DNA of 64,000 bases from CAVQCJ01 sp963849365 (GCA_963849365.1 CAWKHA010000003.1:509645-573644); one strand, 5' to 3'; shown: positions 1-9,584, counted from the stretch's first letter. The notes: generated from the sequence alone by a model not told the origin. Program-made: numbers and translations.

Positions 1-1
1 G

Positions 2-766
2 TTCGGCATCGTCGGAGGCCGCATCTACCACGTCATCACCAGCTGGCAGCCGTACTTCGGGTCGGGCGGGCGTCCGGTGGACGCCCTGAAGATCTGGGAG
101 GGCGGGCTCGGGATCTGGGGTGCCGTCACGTTCGGCGCGGTCGGGGCCTGGATCGGCTGCCGCCGGCAGGGCGTGGTGCTGCCGCCGTTCGCCGACGCCG
201 CCGCGCCGGGCCTGGCCGTCGCGCAGGCGATGGGGCGGTGGGGCAACTGGTTCAACCAGGAGCTGTTCGGCAGGCCCACCACCCTGCCGTGGGGCCTGCG
301 GATCGACCCGGAGCACCGGCCGCCCGGCTACGGCGCCTTCGCCACCTTCCAGCCGACGTTCCTGTACGAGTCGCTTTGGTGCCTCGGTGCCGCGGTCGTC
401 GTCGTGTGGGTGGACCGGCGGTACCGGCTCGGCCACGGCCGCGTGCTGATGCTCTACATCGCGATCTACACGGTGGGGCGGTTCTGGATCGAGCTGCTGC
501 GGATCGACGACGCCAACCACATCCTCGGCCAACGCGTGAACACCTGGGTCTCGGGCCTGGTGTTCGTCGGCGCCGTCGTCGCGTTCGTCGTCTCGGCCCG
601 CACCCGCCCCGGCCGCGAGACCCCGGCCGAGCTGCTGCGCGACCCGTCGTCCTACGCCGGTGCGGCCGCCGACGAGCCCACCGCGCAGGCAGCCGACGGG
701 TCGACCGAGCCGGCGGTGACGGCCCGACCGGGTGACGAACACCGGCCGGGAACGACTGACGGCTGA
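2..766 (+). CDS. lgt: Prolipoprotein diacylglyceryl transferase, 5' end outside the window
   Basis: This integral membrane enzyme transfers diacylglycerol from phosphatidylglycerol to the lipobox cysteine of prolipoproteins. The frame is open from base 2 and already reads GGRIYHVITSWQPYFG, so the start codon lies upstream of the window. The Lgt signature GRWGNWFNQELFG is present near base 230-270, followed by FLYESLW and by hydrophobic segments up to about base 600. The last 50 or so residues are a hydrophilic Ala/Thr/Glu-rich tail, common in actinobacterial Lgt. The gene ends with TGA, 3 bp before a lipoprotein gene whose product would be a substrate. Family assignment is certain; only the N-terminus is missing. 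Confidence 0.95.
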   Translation, partial: FGIVGGRIYHVITSWQPYFGSGGRPVDALKIWEGGLGIWGAVTFGAVGAWIGCRRQGVVLPPFADAAAPGLAVAQAMGRWGNWFNQELFGRPTTLPWGLRIDPEHRPPGYGAFATFQPTFLYESLWCLGAAVVVVWVDRRYRLGHGRVLMLYIAIYTVGRFWIELLRIDDANHILGQRVNTWVSGLVFVGAVVAFVVSARTRPGRETPAELLRDPSSYAGAAADEPTAQAADGSTEPAVTARPGDEHRPGTTDG

Positions 767-769
767 TCG

Positions 770-1420
770 ATGACCGTTCGGACAGGACGCCTCGGGCTGC
801 GCGGCGTGATGCGGTCGGCGCCGGTCCTCCTGGTGCTCTGCGCGGTCGGGTGCTCTACGGCGGGCTCCGGCGGTGCCGGCGGTCCCTCGAGCGCGACGAA
901 CCCGTCCGCGAGGACCGGGTCGTCGGCGCCGGCGTCGGCGTCCGCGACGACTGCGACGACCGCGACGACCAGCGCGGTGTGTCGGTTGCTCGACCCCGCG
1001 ACCGTGGCGGCGGCGTTGGGTGGCCGGGCCAGCAAGGCGGCCGACACCGGGACCTCGTGCAGCTACTACCGTCCCATCGCCGCCGGGGCCCGCCTGTTCC
1101 TCGTCCAGGTGTCCCCACCCGACCCGGCCTTCGACGGGCCCGCCTTCAAGCAGGCCATGGCCCAGAAGGACAGAGCGGGCGTGATCGTGACGCACAAGCG
1201 GATCGGCCGGGGCGCGGTCATCGCCTTCCGGGCCGACTTCGCCGGTGCGACGGCTTTCCCCGCGAAGGGCGGCGTCTGTTCGATCTCCTTCGGACCGCCC
1301 GAGAAGCCGTGGATGAAGGCGGTGGCGGACCGCGCGCCGCTCGCGGCCATCCTGACCGACGTGCTGACGCGTTGCGTGGCCGCCTTCGACTCCGGGACGC
1401 TGACCCCCGTGTTACCTTAA
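770..1420 (+). CDS. Putative lipoprotein, DUF3558-like
   Basis: A 216-residue secreted protein. It has an Arg-containing N-terminus, a hydrophobic segment (residues 17-27) and a lipobox-like AVGC with Cys28 as the probable lipidation site. A low-complexity Ser/Thr/Ala/Gly linker follows to about residue 67. The C-terminal domain begins CRLLDPATVAAALG and has a second Cys in the phrase TSCSYY. That layout (Cys, LL-P--V--ALG, then Cys before an aromatic pair) resembles the actinobacterial DUF3558 lipoproteins, but I assign this from memory. Function unknown. It starts 3 bp after lgt, and ATG at 770 is the first good start. Cotranscription with lgt is likely. Confidence 0.75.
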   Translation: MTVRTGRLGLRGVMRSAPVLLVLCAVGCSTAGSGGAGGPSSATNPSARTGSSAPASASATTATTATTSAVCRLLDPATVAAALGGRASKAADTGTSCSYYRPIAAGARLFLVQVSPPDPAFDGPAFKQAMAQKDRAGVIVTHKRIGRGAVIAFRADFAGATAFPAKGGVCSISFGPPEKPWMKAVADRAPLAAILTDVLTRCVAAFDSGTLTPVLP

Positions 1421-1485
1421 CGGCCAGCGCAGGGCCAGAGTCGTCCCAGCGAGCACCCCGCCCCGGACGACCACCAAGGACGAGA

Positions 1486-4400
1486 ATGCCCGCGCCCCCC
1501 GCAGCCCAGGGTCTCTACGACCCTCGCTACGAACACGACGCCTGTGGTGTCGCCATGGTCGCGACCCTGTCCGGCGTCCCGTCCCACACGATCGTCGACC
1601 AGGGCCTGACCGCCCTGCGCAACCTCGAGCACCGCGGTGCCTCCGGCGCCGACCCCGACAGCGGCGACGGTGCCGGCATCCTGCTGCAGGTCCCGGACGA
1701 GTTCCTGCGCGCGGTCGTCGAGTTCCCGCTCCCGCCCAAGGGGGCGTACGTCGTCGGAGCCGCCTTCCTGCCCGCCGACGACCCCGGCGCCGCGCAGGAA
1801 GTGGTCGAGCAGATCGCGGTGCAGGAGGGGATGACCGTCCTCGGCTGGCGGGACGTGCCGACCGTGCCCGACCTGGTCGGCCCGACGGCCCGCGCGGTGA
1901 TGCCGGTGATCCGCCAGCTCTTCCTCGCCCCGGCCGGCGGCCGGCTGGTCGGGCTCGGTCTGGAGCGGCTGGCGTACGCCGTGCGCAAGCGGGCCGACCA
2001 CGAGACCGCCGCGTACTTCCCTTCGCTGTCGGCGCGCACCCTCGTCTACAAGGGCATGCTCACCGCCACCCAGCTCGAGCCGTTCTTCCCCGACCTGTCC
2101 GACCGCAGGCTCGCCAGCGCGCTCGTCCTGGTGCACTCGCGGTTCTCGACGAACACGTTCCCGTCGTGGCCGCTGGCACACCCGTACCGCTACATCGCGC
2201 ACAACGGCGAGATCAACACCCTGCGCGGCAACCGGAACTGGATGCACGCGCGCGAGTCGCAGCTGGCCAGCGACGTGCTGCCCGGCGACCTCACCCGGCT
2301 GTTCCCGATCTGCACGGAGGGCGCCAGCGACTCGGCGAGCTTCGACGAGGTGCTGGAGCTGCTGCACCTGGCCGGACGGCCCCTGCCGCACGCGGTGCTG
2401 ATGATGATCCCGGAGGCGTGGGAGAACCACACGTCGATGGACCCGGCGCCGCCGCGCCTTCTACCAGTTCCACGCCACCTTGATGGAGCCGTGGGACGGA
2501 CCGGCTTGCGTCACCTTCACCGACGGCACCGTGATCGGCGCCGTGCTGGACCGCAACGGTCTGCGGCCCGGCCGCTTCTGGGTGACCGACGACGGGCTGG
2601 TCGTGCTGGCCAGCGAGGTCGGGCGTGCTCGACCTCGACCCGGCGACGGTCGTGCGCGAAGGGCCGGCTGCAGCCGGGCCGGATGTTCCTCGTCGACACC
2701 GCGCAGGGGCGCATCGTCGAGGACGACGAGGTCAAGTCGGCGCTGGCGGCCGAGCACCCGTACGACGACTGGCTGCACGCGGGGCTGCTGCACCTGGAGG
2801 ACCTGCCCGAGCGCGAGCACGTCACGCACACGCACGAGTCGGTGGTCCGCCGCCAGCAGACCTTCGGCTACACCGACGAGGAGCTGCGCGTCCTGCTCGC
2901 TCCGATGGCCCGCACGGGCGCGGAGGCGATCGGTTCGATGGGCACCGACACCCCGGTCGCCGTGCTCTCGGACAAGCCACGGCTGCTGTTCGACTACTTC
3001 ACCCAGATGTTCGCTCAGGTGACGAACCCGCCGCTGGACGCGATCCGCGAAGAGCTCGTCACGTCGCTGGGCACGATGATCGGCCCGGAGCAGAACCTGC
3101 TCGAGCCCGGCCCGGCGTCGTGCCGCCAGGTCGTGCTGCCGTTCCCGGTCATCGACAACGACGAGCTCGCCAAGCTGGTCCGGGTCAACGCCGACGGCGA
3201 CCTGCCCGGGTTCCGCGCGGCCAAGGTGCGCGGGCTGTACCGCGTGCACGGTGGTGGTGACGCGCTGGCCCGGCGGCTGGAGGAGGTCTGCGCGGAGGTC
3301 TCCGCGGCGATCGCGGCCGGCTCGACGATCATCGTGCTGTCCGACCGGGACAGCGACACCGAGCACGCGCCGATCCCGTCGCTGCTGCTCACGGCGGCCG
3401 TGCACCACCACCTGGTGCGCTGCAAGGAGCGCACGCGCTGCTCGATCGTCGTCGAGACCGGTGACGTGCGCGAGGTGCACCACGTCGCCCTGCTCATCGG
3501 CTACGGCGCTTCGGCGGTCAACCCGTACCTGGCGATGGAGTCGGCCGAGGACCTCGTCCGCAGCGGGGTCGTGACCGGGGTGACGCCGGAGCAGGCGATC
3601 CGCAACCTCATCAAGGCGCTCGGCAAGGGTGTGCTCAAGGTGATGTCCAAGATGGGCATCTCGACGGTGGCCTCCTACCAGGGCGCGCAGGTGTTCGAGG
3701 CGGTCGGCCTGGCCCCCGACCTGGTCGAGCGGTACTTCACCGGGACGACGTCGCGCCTGGGCGGGATCGGCCTCGACGTCATCGCCGTCGAGGTCCGGCG
3801 CCGGCACGAGGTCGCCTACCCGCCGAGCGGCATCTCGCCGGCGCACCGCTCGCTCGCCGTCGGCGGGGAGTACCAGTGGCGGCGCGAGGGCGAGCCGCAC
3901 CTGTTCGACCCGGACACGGTCTTCCGGCTGCAGCACGCGACCCGCACGGGACGCTACGACGTCTTCAAGCAGTACACCGCGCGGGTCGACGAGCAGGCCG
4001 AGCGGCTGATGACTGTGCGCGGGCTGTTCCGCTTCGCCGCCGGTGCCCGGCCGCCGGTCCCGCTGGACGAGGTGGAGCCGGTCGAGTCGATCGTGCACCG
4101 GTTCTCGACCGGCGCGATGTCGTACGGCTCGATCTCGCAGGAGGCGCACGAGACGCTGGCCGTGGCGATGAACCGGATGGGCGCCAGGTCGAACACCGGC
4201 GAGGGCGGGGAGGACCCCGAGCGGTACGTGCCGCTGCCGGACGGCGACTCGCGCCGCTCGGCCGTCAAGCAGGTGGCCAGCGGACGGTTCGGCGTGACGA
4301 GCGAGTACCTCGTCAACGCCGACGACCTGCAGATCAAGATGGCGCAGGGCGCGAAGCCGGGGGAGGGCGGGCAGCTGCCCGGGCACAAGGTCTACCCCTG

Positions 4401-6003
4401 GATCGCGAAGACACGGCACTCGACCCCCGGCGTCGGCCTCATCTCACCGCCGCCGCACCACGACATCTACTCGATCGAGGACCTCGCGCAGCTGATCTAC
4501 GACCTCAAGAACGCCAACCCGGTCGCGCGCGTGCACGTGAAGCTGGTGTCCGAGGTCGGCGTCGGCACGGTTGCGGCGGGCGTCGCCAAGGCGCACGCCG
4601 ACGTCGTCCTCATCTCCGGCCACGACGGCGGCACCGGCGCGTCCCCGCTCACTTCGCTCAAGCACGCCGGCACCCCGTGGGAGCTCGGACTGGCCGAGAC
4701 GCAGCAGACGCTGCTGCGCAACGGGCTGCGGGACCGGGTCGTGGTGCAGACCGACGGCCAGCTCAAGACGGGCCGCGACGTCGTGGTGGCCGCGCTGCTG
4801 GGCGCCGAGGAGTTCGGCTTCGCCACCGCGCCGCTGGTGGTCATGGGCTGCGTCATGATGCGGGTCTGCCACCTGGACACCTGCCCGGTGGGCGTGGCCA
4901 CCCAGAACCCCGAGCTGCGCAAGCGCTTCACCGGCAAGCCCGAGTTCGTGCAGACGTTCTTCGAGTACCTGGCCGAGGAGGTGCGCGAGCTGCTCGCCGC
5001 GCTCGGCTTCCGGACGCTGGAGGAGGCCGTCGGGCACGCCGAGCTGCTCGACGTCAGCCGGGCGGTCGAGCACTGGAAGGCGGCCGGGCTCGACCTGGCG
5101 CCGGTGCTGCACGTCCCGGAGACGGCGCACGGCGTCGCCCGGCACTGCACCACACAGCAGGACCACGGCCTGGACAAGGCGCTGGACAACCAGCTGATCG
5201 AGCTGTGCGCGCCGGCCCTGGACAACGCCGAACCGGTGCGCGCGACGCTGACCGTGCGCAACGTCAACCGCACGGTCGGGACCATGCTGGGCTCGCAGAT
5301 CACCCGCCGGCACGGCGGCGGCGGCCTGCCGGACGGCACGGTCGACCTCACGTTCGTCGGCTCGGCCGGCCAGTCGTTCGGCGCCTTCCTGCCCAGCGGG
5401 GTCACGCTGCGGCTGGAGGGCGACGCGAACGACTACGTGGGCAAGGGCCTGTCCGGCGGCCGCGTCGTCGTGCGGCCGGACCGGGCGGCCGGCTTCGCGG
5501 CGGAGGCGAACGTCCTCGCCGGCAACGTGATCCTGTACGGCGCGACATCTGGCGAAGCGTTCCTGCGCGGCGTGGTCGGGGAGCGGTTCGCGGTGCGGAA
5601 CTCCGGGGCCAGGGCCGTGGTCGAGGGCGTGGGCGACCACGCCTGCGAGTACATGACCGGCGGCCGGGTCGTGATCATCGGGCCCACCGGGCGCAACCTG
5701 GCCGCGGGCATGTCCGGCGGGATCGCGTACGTGCTGGACCTGGACCCTGCGCTGGTGAACCGCGAGCTGGTCGACCTCGAGCCCGTCCAGCAGCAGGACG
5801 AGGACGCCGGCGTGCTGCTGGACCTGGTCGCCCGGCACGCGGAGGAGACCGGCTCGCCGGTGGCCGCCGAGCTGCTGGCCGACGGGCCGGCGGTGCTGGC
5901 TCGGTTCACCCGGGTCATGCCCCGGGACTACCGCCGGGTCCTGGTCGAGGCCGCGCGTTCCACGGCGGCCGGCGGCGAGCTGCTGGGGGCGTCCCGTGGG
6001 TGA
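1486..6003 (+). CDS. gltB: Glutamate synthase large subunit, with three apparent +1 indels
   Basis: Large subunit of NADPH-dependent glutamate synthase (glutamine + 2-oxoglutarate to two glutamates). The product is about 1505 residues. Cys20, in HDACGVAM, is the N-terminal nucleophile of the class II glutaminase domain after propeptide removal. The central and FMN-binding synthase domains follow, with 3Fe-4S cysteines in GCVMMRVCHLDTCPVG, and then the C-terminal beta-helix. The frame has no stop, but residues about 322-392 read as nonsense. The conserved glutaminase sequence (LMEPWDGPA, LDRNGLRPGRFW) is found in frame 2 from about 2450, continues in frame 3 from about 2623, and returns to frame 1 at about 2659. 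This is what three single-base insertions would give. They may be sequencing errors or real lesions. The gene overlaps gltD by 8 bp. Confidence 0.93.
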   Translation: MPAPPAAQGLYDPRYEHDACGVAMVATLSGVPSHTIVDQGLTALRNLEHRGASGADPDSGDGAGILLQVPDEFLRAVVEFPLPPKGAYVVGAAFLPADDPGAAQEVVEQIAVQEGMTVLGWRDVPTVPDLVGPTARAVMPVIRQLFLAPAGGRLVGLGLERLAYAVRKRADHETAAYFPSLSARTLVYKGMLTATQLEPFFPDLSDRRLASALVLVHSRFSTNTFPSWPLAHPYRYIAHNGEINTLRGNRNWMHARESQLASDVLPGDLTRLFPICTEGASDSASFDEVLELLHLAGRPLPHAVLMMIPEAWENHTSMDPAPPRLLPVPRHLDGAVGRTGLRHLHRRHRDRRRAGPQRSAARPLLGDRRRAGRAGQRGRACSTSTRRRSCAKGRLQPGRMFLVDTAQGRIVEDDEVKSALAAEHPYDDWLHAGLLHLEDLPEREHVTHTHESVVRRQQTFGYTDEELRVLLAPMARTGAEAIGSMGTDTPVAVLSDKPRLLFDYFTQMFAQVTNPPLDAIREELVTSLGTMIGPEQNLLEPGPASCRQVVLPFPVIDNDELAKLVRVNADGDLPGFRAAKVRGLYRVHGGGDALARRLEEVCAEVSAAIAAGSTIIVLSDRDSDTEHAPIPSLLLTAAVHHHLVRCKERTRCSIVVETGDVREVHHVALLIGYGASAVNPYLAMESAEDLVRSGVVTGVTPEQAIRNLIKALGKGVLKVMSKMGISTVASYQGAQVFEAVGLAPDLVERYFTGTTSRLGGIGLDVIAVEVRRRHEVAYPPSGISPAHRSLAVGGEYQWRREGEPHLFDPDTVFRLQHATRTGRYDVFKQYTARVDEQAERLMTVRGLFRFAAGARPPVPLDEVEPVESIVHRFSTGAMSYGSISQEAHETLAVAMNRMGARSNTGEGGEDPERYVPLPDGDSRRSAVKQVASGRFGVTSEYLVNADDLQIKMAQGAKPGEGGQLPGHKVYPWIAKTRHSTPGVGLISPPPHHDIYSIEDLAQLIYDLKNANPVARVHVKLVSEVGVGTVAAGVAKAHADVVLISGHDGGTGASPLTSLKHAGTPWELGLAETQQTLLRNGLRDRVVVQTDGQLKTGRDVVVAALLGAEEFGFATAPLVVMGCVMMRVCHLDTCPVGVATQNPELRKRFTGKPEFVQTFFEYLAEEVRELLAALGFRTLEEAVGHAELLDVSRAVEHWKAAGLDLAPVLHVPETAHGVARHCTTQQDHGLDKALDNQLIELCAPALDNAEPVRATLTVRNVNRTVGTMLGSQITRRHGGGGLPDGTVDLTFVGSAGQSFGAFLPSGVTLRLEGDANDYVGKGLSGGRVVVRPDRAAGFAAEANVLAGNVILYGATSGEAFLRGVVGERFAVRNSGARAVVEGVGDHACEYMTGGRVVIIGPTGRNLAAGMSGGIAYVLDLDPALVNRELVDLEPVQQQDEDAGVLLDLVARHAEETGSPVAAELLADGPAVLARFTRVMPRDYRRVLVEAARSTAAGGELLGASRG

Positions 6004-7450
6004 CCCGAAGGGCTTCCTCACCACCCCCCGGCAGGTCCCGGGGCGGCGTCCGGTGGACGTGCGCATCCTCGACTGGCGCGAGGTGTACCAGCCCATGGAC
6101 GCGGGCGCGATCGAGGCACAGGCGGGCCGCTGCATGGACTGCGGCATCCCGTTCTGTCACAGCGGCTGCCCGCTGGGGAACCTCATCCCGGAGTGGAACG
6201 ACCTGGCGTACCGGGACGACTGGGCCGGGGCGATCGAGCGGCTGCACGCGACCAACAACTTCCCGGAGTTCACCGGACGGCTCTGCCCGGCGCCCTGCGA
6301 GACCGCGTGCGTGCTGGGCATCAACGCCGACCCGGTGACCATCAAGCAGGTCGAGGTCTCGATCATCGACCGGGCGTGGGCGGACGGCATCGTCACGCCG
6401 CAGCCGCCGCCGCGGCTGTCCGGCCGCACCGTCGCGGTGGTCGGCTCGGGTCCGGCCGGGCTGGCGGCGGCCCAGCAGCTGACCAGGGCCGGGCACACGG
6501 TCGCGGTGCTGGAGCGGGCCGACCGCGTCGGCGGCCTGCTCCGGTACGGCATCCCCGAGTTCAAGATGGAGAAGCGCCACCTGGACCGGCGGCTGGACCA
6601 GATGCGGTCTGAGGGGACCACCTTCCGCGCGGGGGTCAACGTCGGGGTCGACGTCACCGGCCCGGACCTGCGCAAGCGGTACGACGCGGTCGTGCTGGCG
6701 ACGGGCGCCACGCGCTGGCGCGACCTGGACGTCCCCGGCGCCGGGCTGGCCGGCATCCACCAGGCGATGGAGTACCTGCCGCTGTCCAACCGGGTCCAGG
6801 AGGGGGACCTCGCCGCGACGCCGATCGACGCCGCCGGACGGCGGGTCGTGATCCTGGGCGGCGGCGACACCGGCGCGGACTGCCTGGGCACCGCGCACCG
6901 GCAGGGCGCGGAGTCGGTGACGCAGCTGGAGATCATGCCGCGGCCGCCGGACGAGCGGCCCGCCTCGCAGCCATGGCCGACGTACCCGATGGTCATGCGC
7001 ACCAGCAGCGCGCACGAGGAGGGCGGCGGACGGGTGTTCGCCGTCAGCACCCGTCGCTTCCTCGCGGACGGCTCCGGTCGCGTCCGCGCCCTGGAGGTGG
7101 TCCAGGTCGAGCTGGTCGACGGCCGGTTCGTCGAGCTGCCCGGCACCGAGCACGAGATCCCGGCCGACCTGGTGCTGCTGGCCATGGGCTTCGTCGGGCC
7201 GGAGCCGGAAGGACTGCTGGAGCAGCTCGGCGTCGACATGGACGGCCGTGGCAACGTCGTCCGCGACGACGGCTACGCGACGTCGGTCGACGGCGTGTTC
7301 GTCGCCGGGGACGCCGGGCGCGGCCAGTCGCTGATCGTGTGGGCGATCGCCGAGGGCCGGTCGTGCGCGGCCGCCGTCGACCGGTGGCTGACCGGCGCGA
7401 CCAACCTGCCGGCGCCGATCCCGCCGACCGCCCGCCCGCTGACCGTCTGA
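5996..7450 (+). CDS. gltD: Glutamate synthase small subunit (NADPH-dependent)
   Basis: A 484-residue flavoprotein that passes electrons from NADPH through FAD and 4Fe-4S clusters to GltB. The N-terminal cluster motif CMDCGIPFCHSGCPLGN lies near residues 44-60, with further cysteines in LCPAPCETAC. The FAD dinucleotide fold VVGSGPAGLAAAQQL is near residue 150 and the NADPH fold ILGGGDTGADCLG near residue 285. The C-terminal GRGQSLIVWAIAEGR closes the FAD site. A GTG start at 5996 gives MGDPKGFL, the usual N-terminus of the family, and overlaps the gltB stop by 8 bp, so the two subunits are probably made by translational coupling. Confidence 0.97.
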   Translation: MGDPKGFLTTPRQVPGRRPVDVRILDWREVYQPMDAGAIEAQAGRCMDCGIPFCHSGCPLGNLIPEWNDLAYRDDWAGAIERLHATNNFPEFTGRLCPAPCETACVLGINADPVTIKQVEVSIIDRAWADGIVTPQPPPRLSGRTVAVVGSGPAGLAAAQQLTRAGHTVAVLERADRVGGLLRYGIPEFKMEKRHLDRRLDQMRSEGTTFRAGVNVGVDVTGPDLRKRYDAVVLATGATRWRDLDVPGAGLAGIHQAMEYLPLSNRVQEGDLAATPIDAAGRRVVILGGGDTGADCLGTAHRQGAESVTQLEIMPRPPDERPASQPWPTYPMVMRTSSAHEEGGGRVFAVSTRRFLADGSGRVRALEVVQVELVDGRFVELPGTEHEIPADLVLLAMGFVGPEPEGLLEQLGVDMDGRGNVVRDDGYATSVDGVFVAGDAGRGQSLIVWAIAEGRSCAAAVDRWLTGATNLPAPIPPTARPLTV

Positions 7451-7458
7451 GCTTTAAG

Positions 7459-7464
7459 TAAGGT
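7459..7464 (+). promoter_or_regulatory. -10 box of a leaderless pyk promoter
   Basis: TAAGGT ends 6 nt before the pyk ATG. That distance places the transcription start on or next to the start codon, and no good Shine-Dalgarno intervenes. No convincing -35 was found. Confidence 0.5.
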
Positions 7465-7470
7465 CGATCC

Positions 7471-8916
7471 ATGCGTCGTGCGAAGATCGTCTGCACGCTC
7501 GGTCCCGCCACCTCAAGCCCCGAAGCCATCCGTGCGCTCGTCGAGTCGGGCATGGACGTGGCCCGGCTCAACCTCAGCCACGGCTCGTACGCGGACCACG
7601 AGGTCGTGTACCGCAGCGTCCGGCAGGCCTCCGACGAGAGCGGCCGCGGTGTGGGCATCCTGGTCGACCTGCAGGGGCCCAAGATCCGGCTCGGTACCTT
7701 CGCCGCCGGCCCCGTGCTGCTGACCCCGGGCGAGCTGTTCACGATCACGACCAGTCAGGACGTCCCCGGCACCGACCAGGAGGTGTCGACGACGTACGAG
7801 GGCCTGCCCGGAGACGTCGGCCCCGGAGACCGCATCCTCGTCGACGACGGCAAGGTAGCGCTGGTCGTCGAAGCGGTCGATGGCCCGCGGGTGCTGACGC
7901 GGGTCGTCGAGGGCGGCATGGTCTCCGACCACAAGGGGCTCAACCTGCCCGGCGTGGCCGTGAGCGTCCCGGCCATGTCGGACAAGGACGTCCAGGACCT
8001 GCGCTGGGGGCTGCGCCTGGGTGCCGACCTGATCGCGCTGTCGTTCGTCCGCAGCCCGGACGACATCGCCGACGTGCACCGGATCATGGACGAGGAGGGC
8101 GTCCGCCTGCCGGTGCTGGCCAAGATCGAGAAGCCGCAGGCGGTCACCCACCTCGAGGCCATCGTGGAGGCGTTCGACGGGATCATGGTGGCCCGCGGCG
8201 ACCTGGGCGTGGAGCTGCCCCTGCAGGACGTGCCGCTGGTCCAGAAGCGGGCGGTGGCGCTGGCCCGCGACCACGCGAAGCCGGTGATCGTCGCCACCCA
8301 GATGCTCGAGTCGATGATCGGTGCTTCCCGGCCGACGCGGGCCGAGGCCTCCGACGTCGCGAACGCCGTCCTGGACGGGGCCGACGCGCTGATGCTCTCC
8401 GGCGAGACGTCGGTGGGCCGTTACCCGCTGGAGTCGGTACGCACCATGGCCATGATCATCGAGGCGGTCGAGGAGGCGGCGCTGGAGAACCTGCCGGCCC
8501 TGCAGCGGCCGCCGCACACGCAGGCGGGTGCGATCTGCCGGGCGGCGGTCGGCGTCGGAGAGGTGGTCGGTGCGTCGTACCTCGTCGCGTTCACCGAGAC
8601 CGGCCGGTCGGCGCAGCGGCTGGCCCGCTACCGCTCGCGGATCCCGATGCTCGCGTTCACCCCGAACGCGGCGACGCGCAGCCAGCTGGCGCTGTGCTGG
8701 GGGGTGGAGACTTTCCTGGTGCCCGAGGTCAAGCACACCGACGACATGGTGCTGCTGCTGGACTCGGCGCTGCTGGACATCGGCCGCTGCAGTGTCGGCG
8801 AGGAGGTCGTGATCGTCGCCGGCGCGCCGCCCGGTATCCCCGGCTCGACGAACGCCCTGCGGGTGCACCGCATGGGCGACGCCGTCGGCGGCGCCGCCCC
8901 CGCCTACGAGCAGTGA
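7471..8916 (+). CDS. pyk: Pyruvate kinase
   Basis: Converts phosphoenolpyruvate and ADP to pyruvate and ATP, the last step of glycolysis. The 481-residue product starts MRRAKIVCTLGPATSS and contains ARLNLSHG (near residue 30), the active-site segment VLAKIEKPQA (near residue 210), ARGDLGVELPLQ and the TQMLESMI loop. The B domain lies between the two halves of the barrel, and the C-terminal allosteric domain includes AFTETGRSAQRLARYR. Length and motifs are complete. The gene follows gltD after 20 bp but probably has its own leaderless promoter. It converges on bldD across a strong palindrome (8936-8992). Confidence 0.98.
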   Translation: MRRAKIVCTLGPATSSPEAIRALVESGMDVARLNLSHGSYADHEVVYRSVRQASDESGRGVGILVDLQGPKIRLGTFAAGPVLLTPGELFTITTSQDVPGTDQEVSTTYEGLPGDVGPGDRILVDDGKVALVVEAVDGPRVLTRVVEGGMVSDHKGLNLPGVAVSVPAMSDKDVQDLRWGLRLGADLIALSFVRSPDDIADVHRIMDEEGVRLPVLAKIEKPQAVTHLEAIVEAFDGIMVARGDLGVELPLQDVPLVQKRAVALARDHAKPVIVATQMLESMIGASRPTRAEASDVANAVLDGADALMLSGETSVGRYPLESVRTMAMIIEAVEEAALENLPALQRPPHTQAGAICRAAVGVGEVVGASYLVAFTETGRSAQRLARYRSRIPMLAFTPNAATRSQLALCWGVETFLVPEVKHTDDMVLLLDSALLDIGRCSVGEEVVIVAGAPPGIPGSTNALRVHRMGDAVGGAAPAYEQ

Positions 8917-8935
8917 CCCCACCCCCAGCCGGCCG

Positions 8936-8992
8936 CGATCATGAGAGATGCAGCCCCAGCCGGTCGGCTGGGGCGTACATCTCTCATGATCG
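8936..8992. repeat. Palindromic element PE1 (57 bp), between pyk and bldD
   Basis: Perfect 15-nt outer arms, CGATCATGAGAGATG (8936-8950) and CATCTCTCATGATCG (8978-8992), enclose a second perfect 10-bp stem, GCCCCAGCCG/CGGCTGGGGC (8953-8962 and 8965-8974), with a GT tip. It is the same length as PE2 at 13778-13834 and shares GATC(A/T)TGAGAGATG and its complement. It lies between the stops of two convergent genes, so the RNA hairpin could also end transcription from both sides, although there is no U tract. Confidence 0.85.
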
Positions 8993-9030
8993 ACGCAAGG
9001 GATTGGCGGGGGGCCGGCCCGCGCGGGCGG

Positions 9031-9528
9031 TCAGTCGAGCGGGAGAGCGCGGCGCGCCTCGGGGTTGAGGACGCCCCAGCCGATGAACTGCTCGACGACG
9101 ACGCCCGGCGAGGTGTCGTAGATGACGGCGAGAGTGCGCAGGTCGTCCTGGCGCACGGAGAGCACCTTGCCGTTGTAGTCGCCGCGCTGGCTCTGGATGG
9201 TCTGTACGTAGCGGGCCAGCGGTCCGGCCTTCTCGGCCGGCACGATGGCCAGCCGCTCGAGGTCCAGCACCAGCCGCGGCGGTGGCTCTGCGCCACCGGT
9301 CGCCGGGCCCCCACCCGGCAGCAGCTCGGCCACGGGCACCCCGTAGAAGTCGGCCAGCTCGGCCAGCTTCTGCACGGTGACCGCCCGGTCGCCACGCTCG
9401 TACGAGCCGACGACCACGGCCTTCCAGCGCCCCTGGGACTTCTCCTCGACACCGTGCAACGACAGGCCCTGCTGGGTCCTGATCGCGCGCAACCGAGACC
9501 CCAGAGCGCGCGCGTAGTCGGACGCCAC
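9031..9528 (-). CDS. bldD: BldD-type c-di-GMP-responsive developmental repressor
   Basis: A 165-residue regulator. An N-terminal XRE-type helix-turn-helix (residues about 9-70) contains RAIRTQQGLSLHGVEEKS and YERGDRAVTV, nearly identical to what I recall of Streptomyces BldD. The C-terminal domain keeps the c-di-GMP signature RxD-x8-RxxD as R115-G-D117 and R126-Q-D-D129. In Streptomyces, c-di-GMP dimerises BldD so that it represses sporulation genes. A GTG start at 9528 gives MASDYARALG. The gene is divergent from pyrR, a neighbour pair also found in Streptomyces, and the intergenic region has BldD-like boxes. Identity is very likely; the regulon here is unknown. Confidence 0.95.
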   Translation of the reverse strand: MASDYARALGSRLRAIRTQQGLSLHGVEEKSQGRWKAVVVGSYERGDRAVTVQKLAELADFYGVPVAELLPGGGPATGGAEPPPRLVLDLERLAIVPAEKAGPLARYVQTIQSQRGDYNGKVLSVRQDDLRTLAVIYDTSPGVVVEQFIGWGVLNPEARRALPLD

Positions 9529-9584
9529 GAGCCACCCCCCAACCTTTCGAGACCACCCCCGGCGACCCAGAGTGGTCGCCTCTT

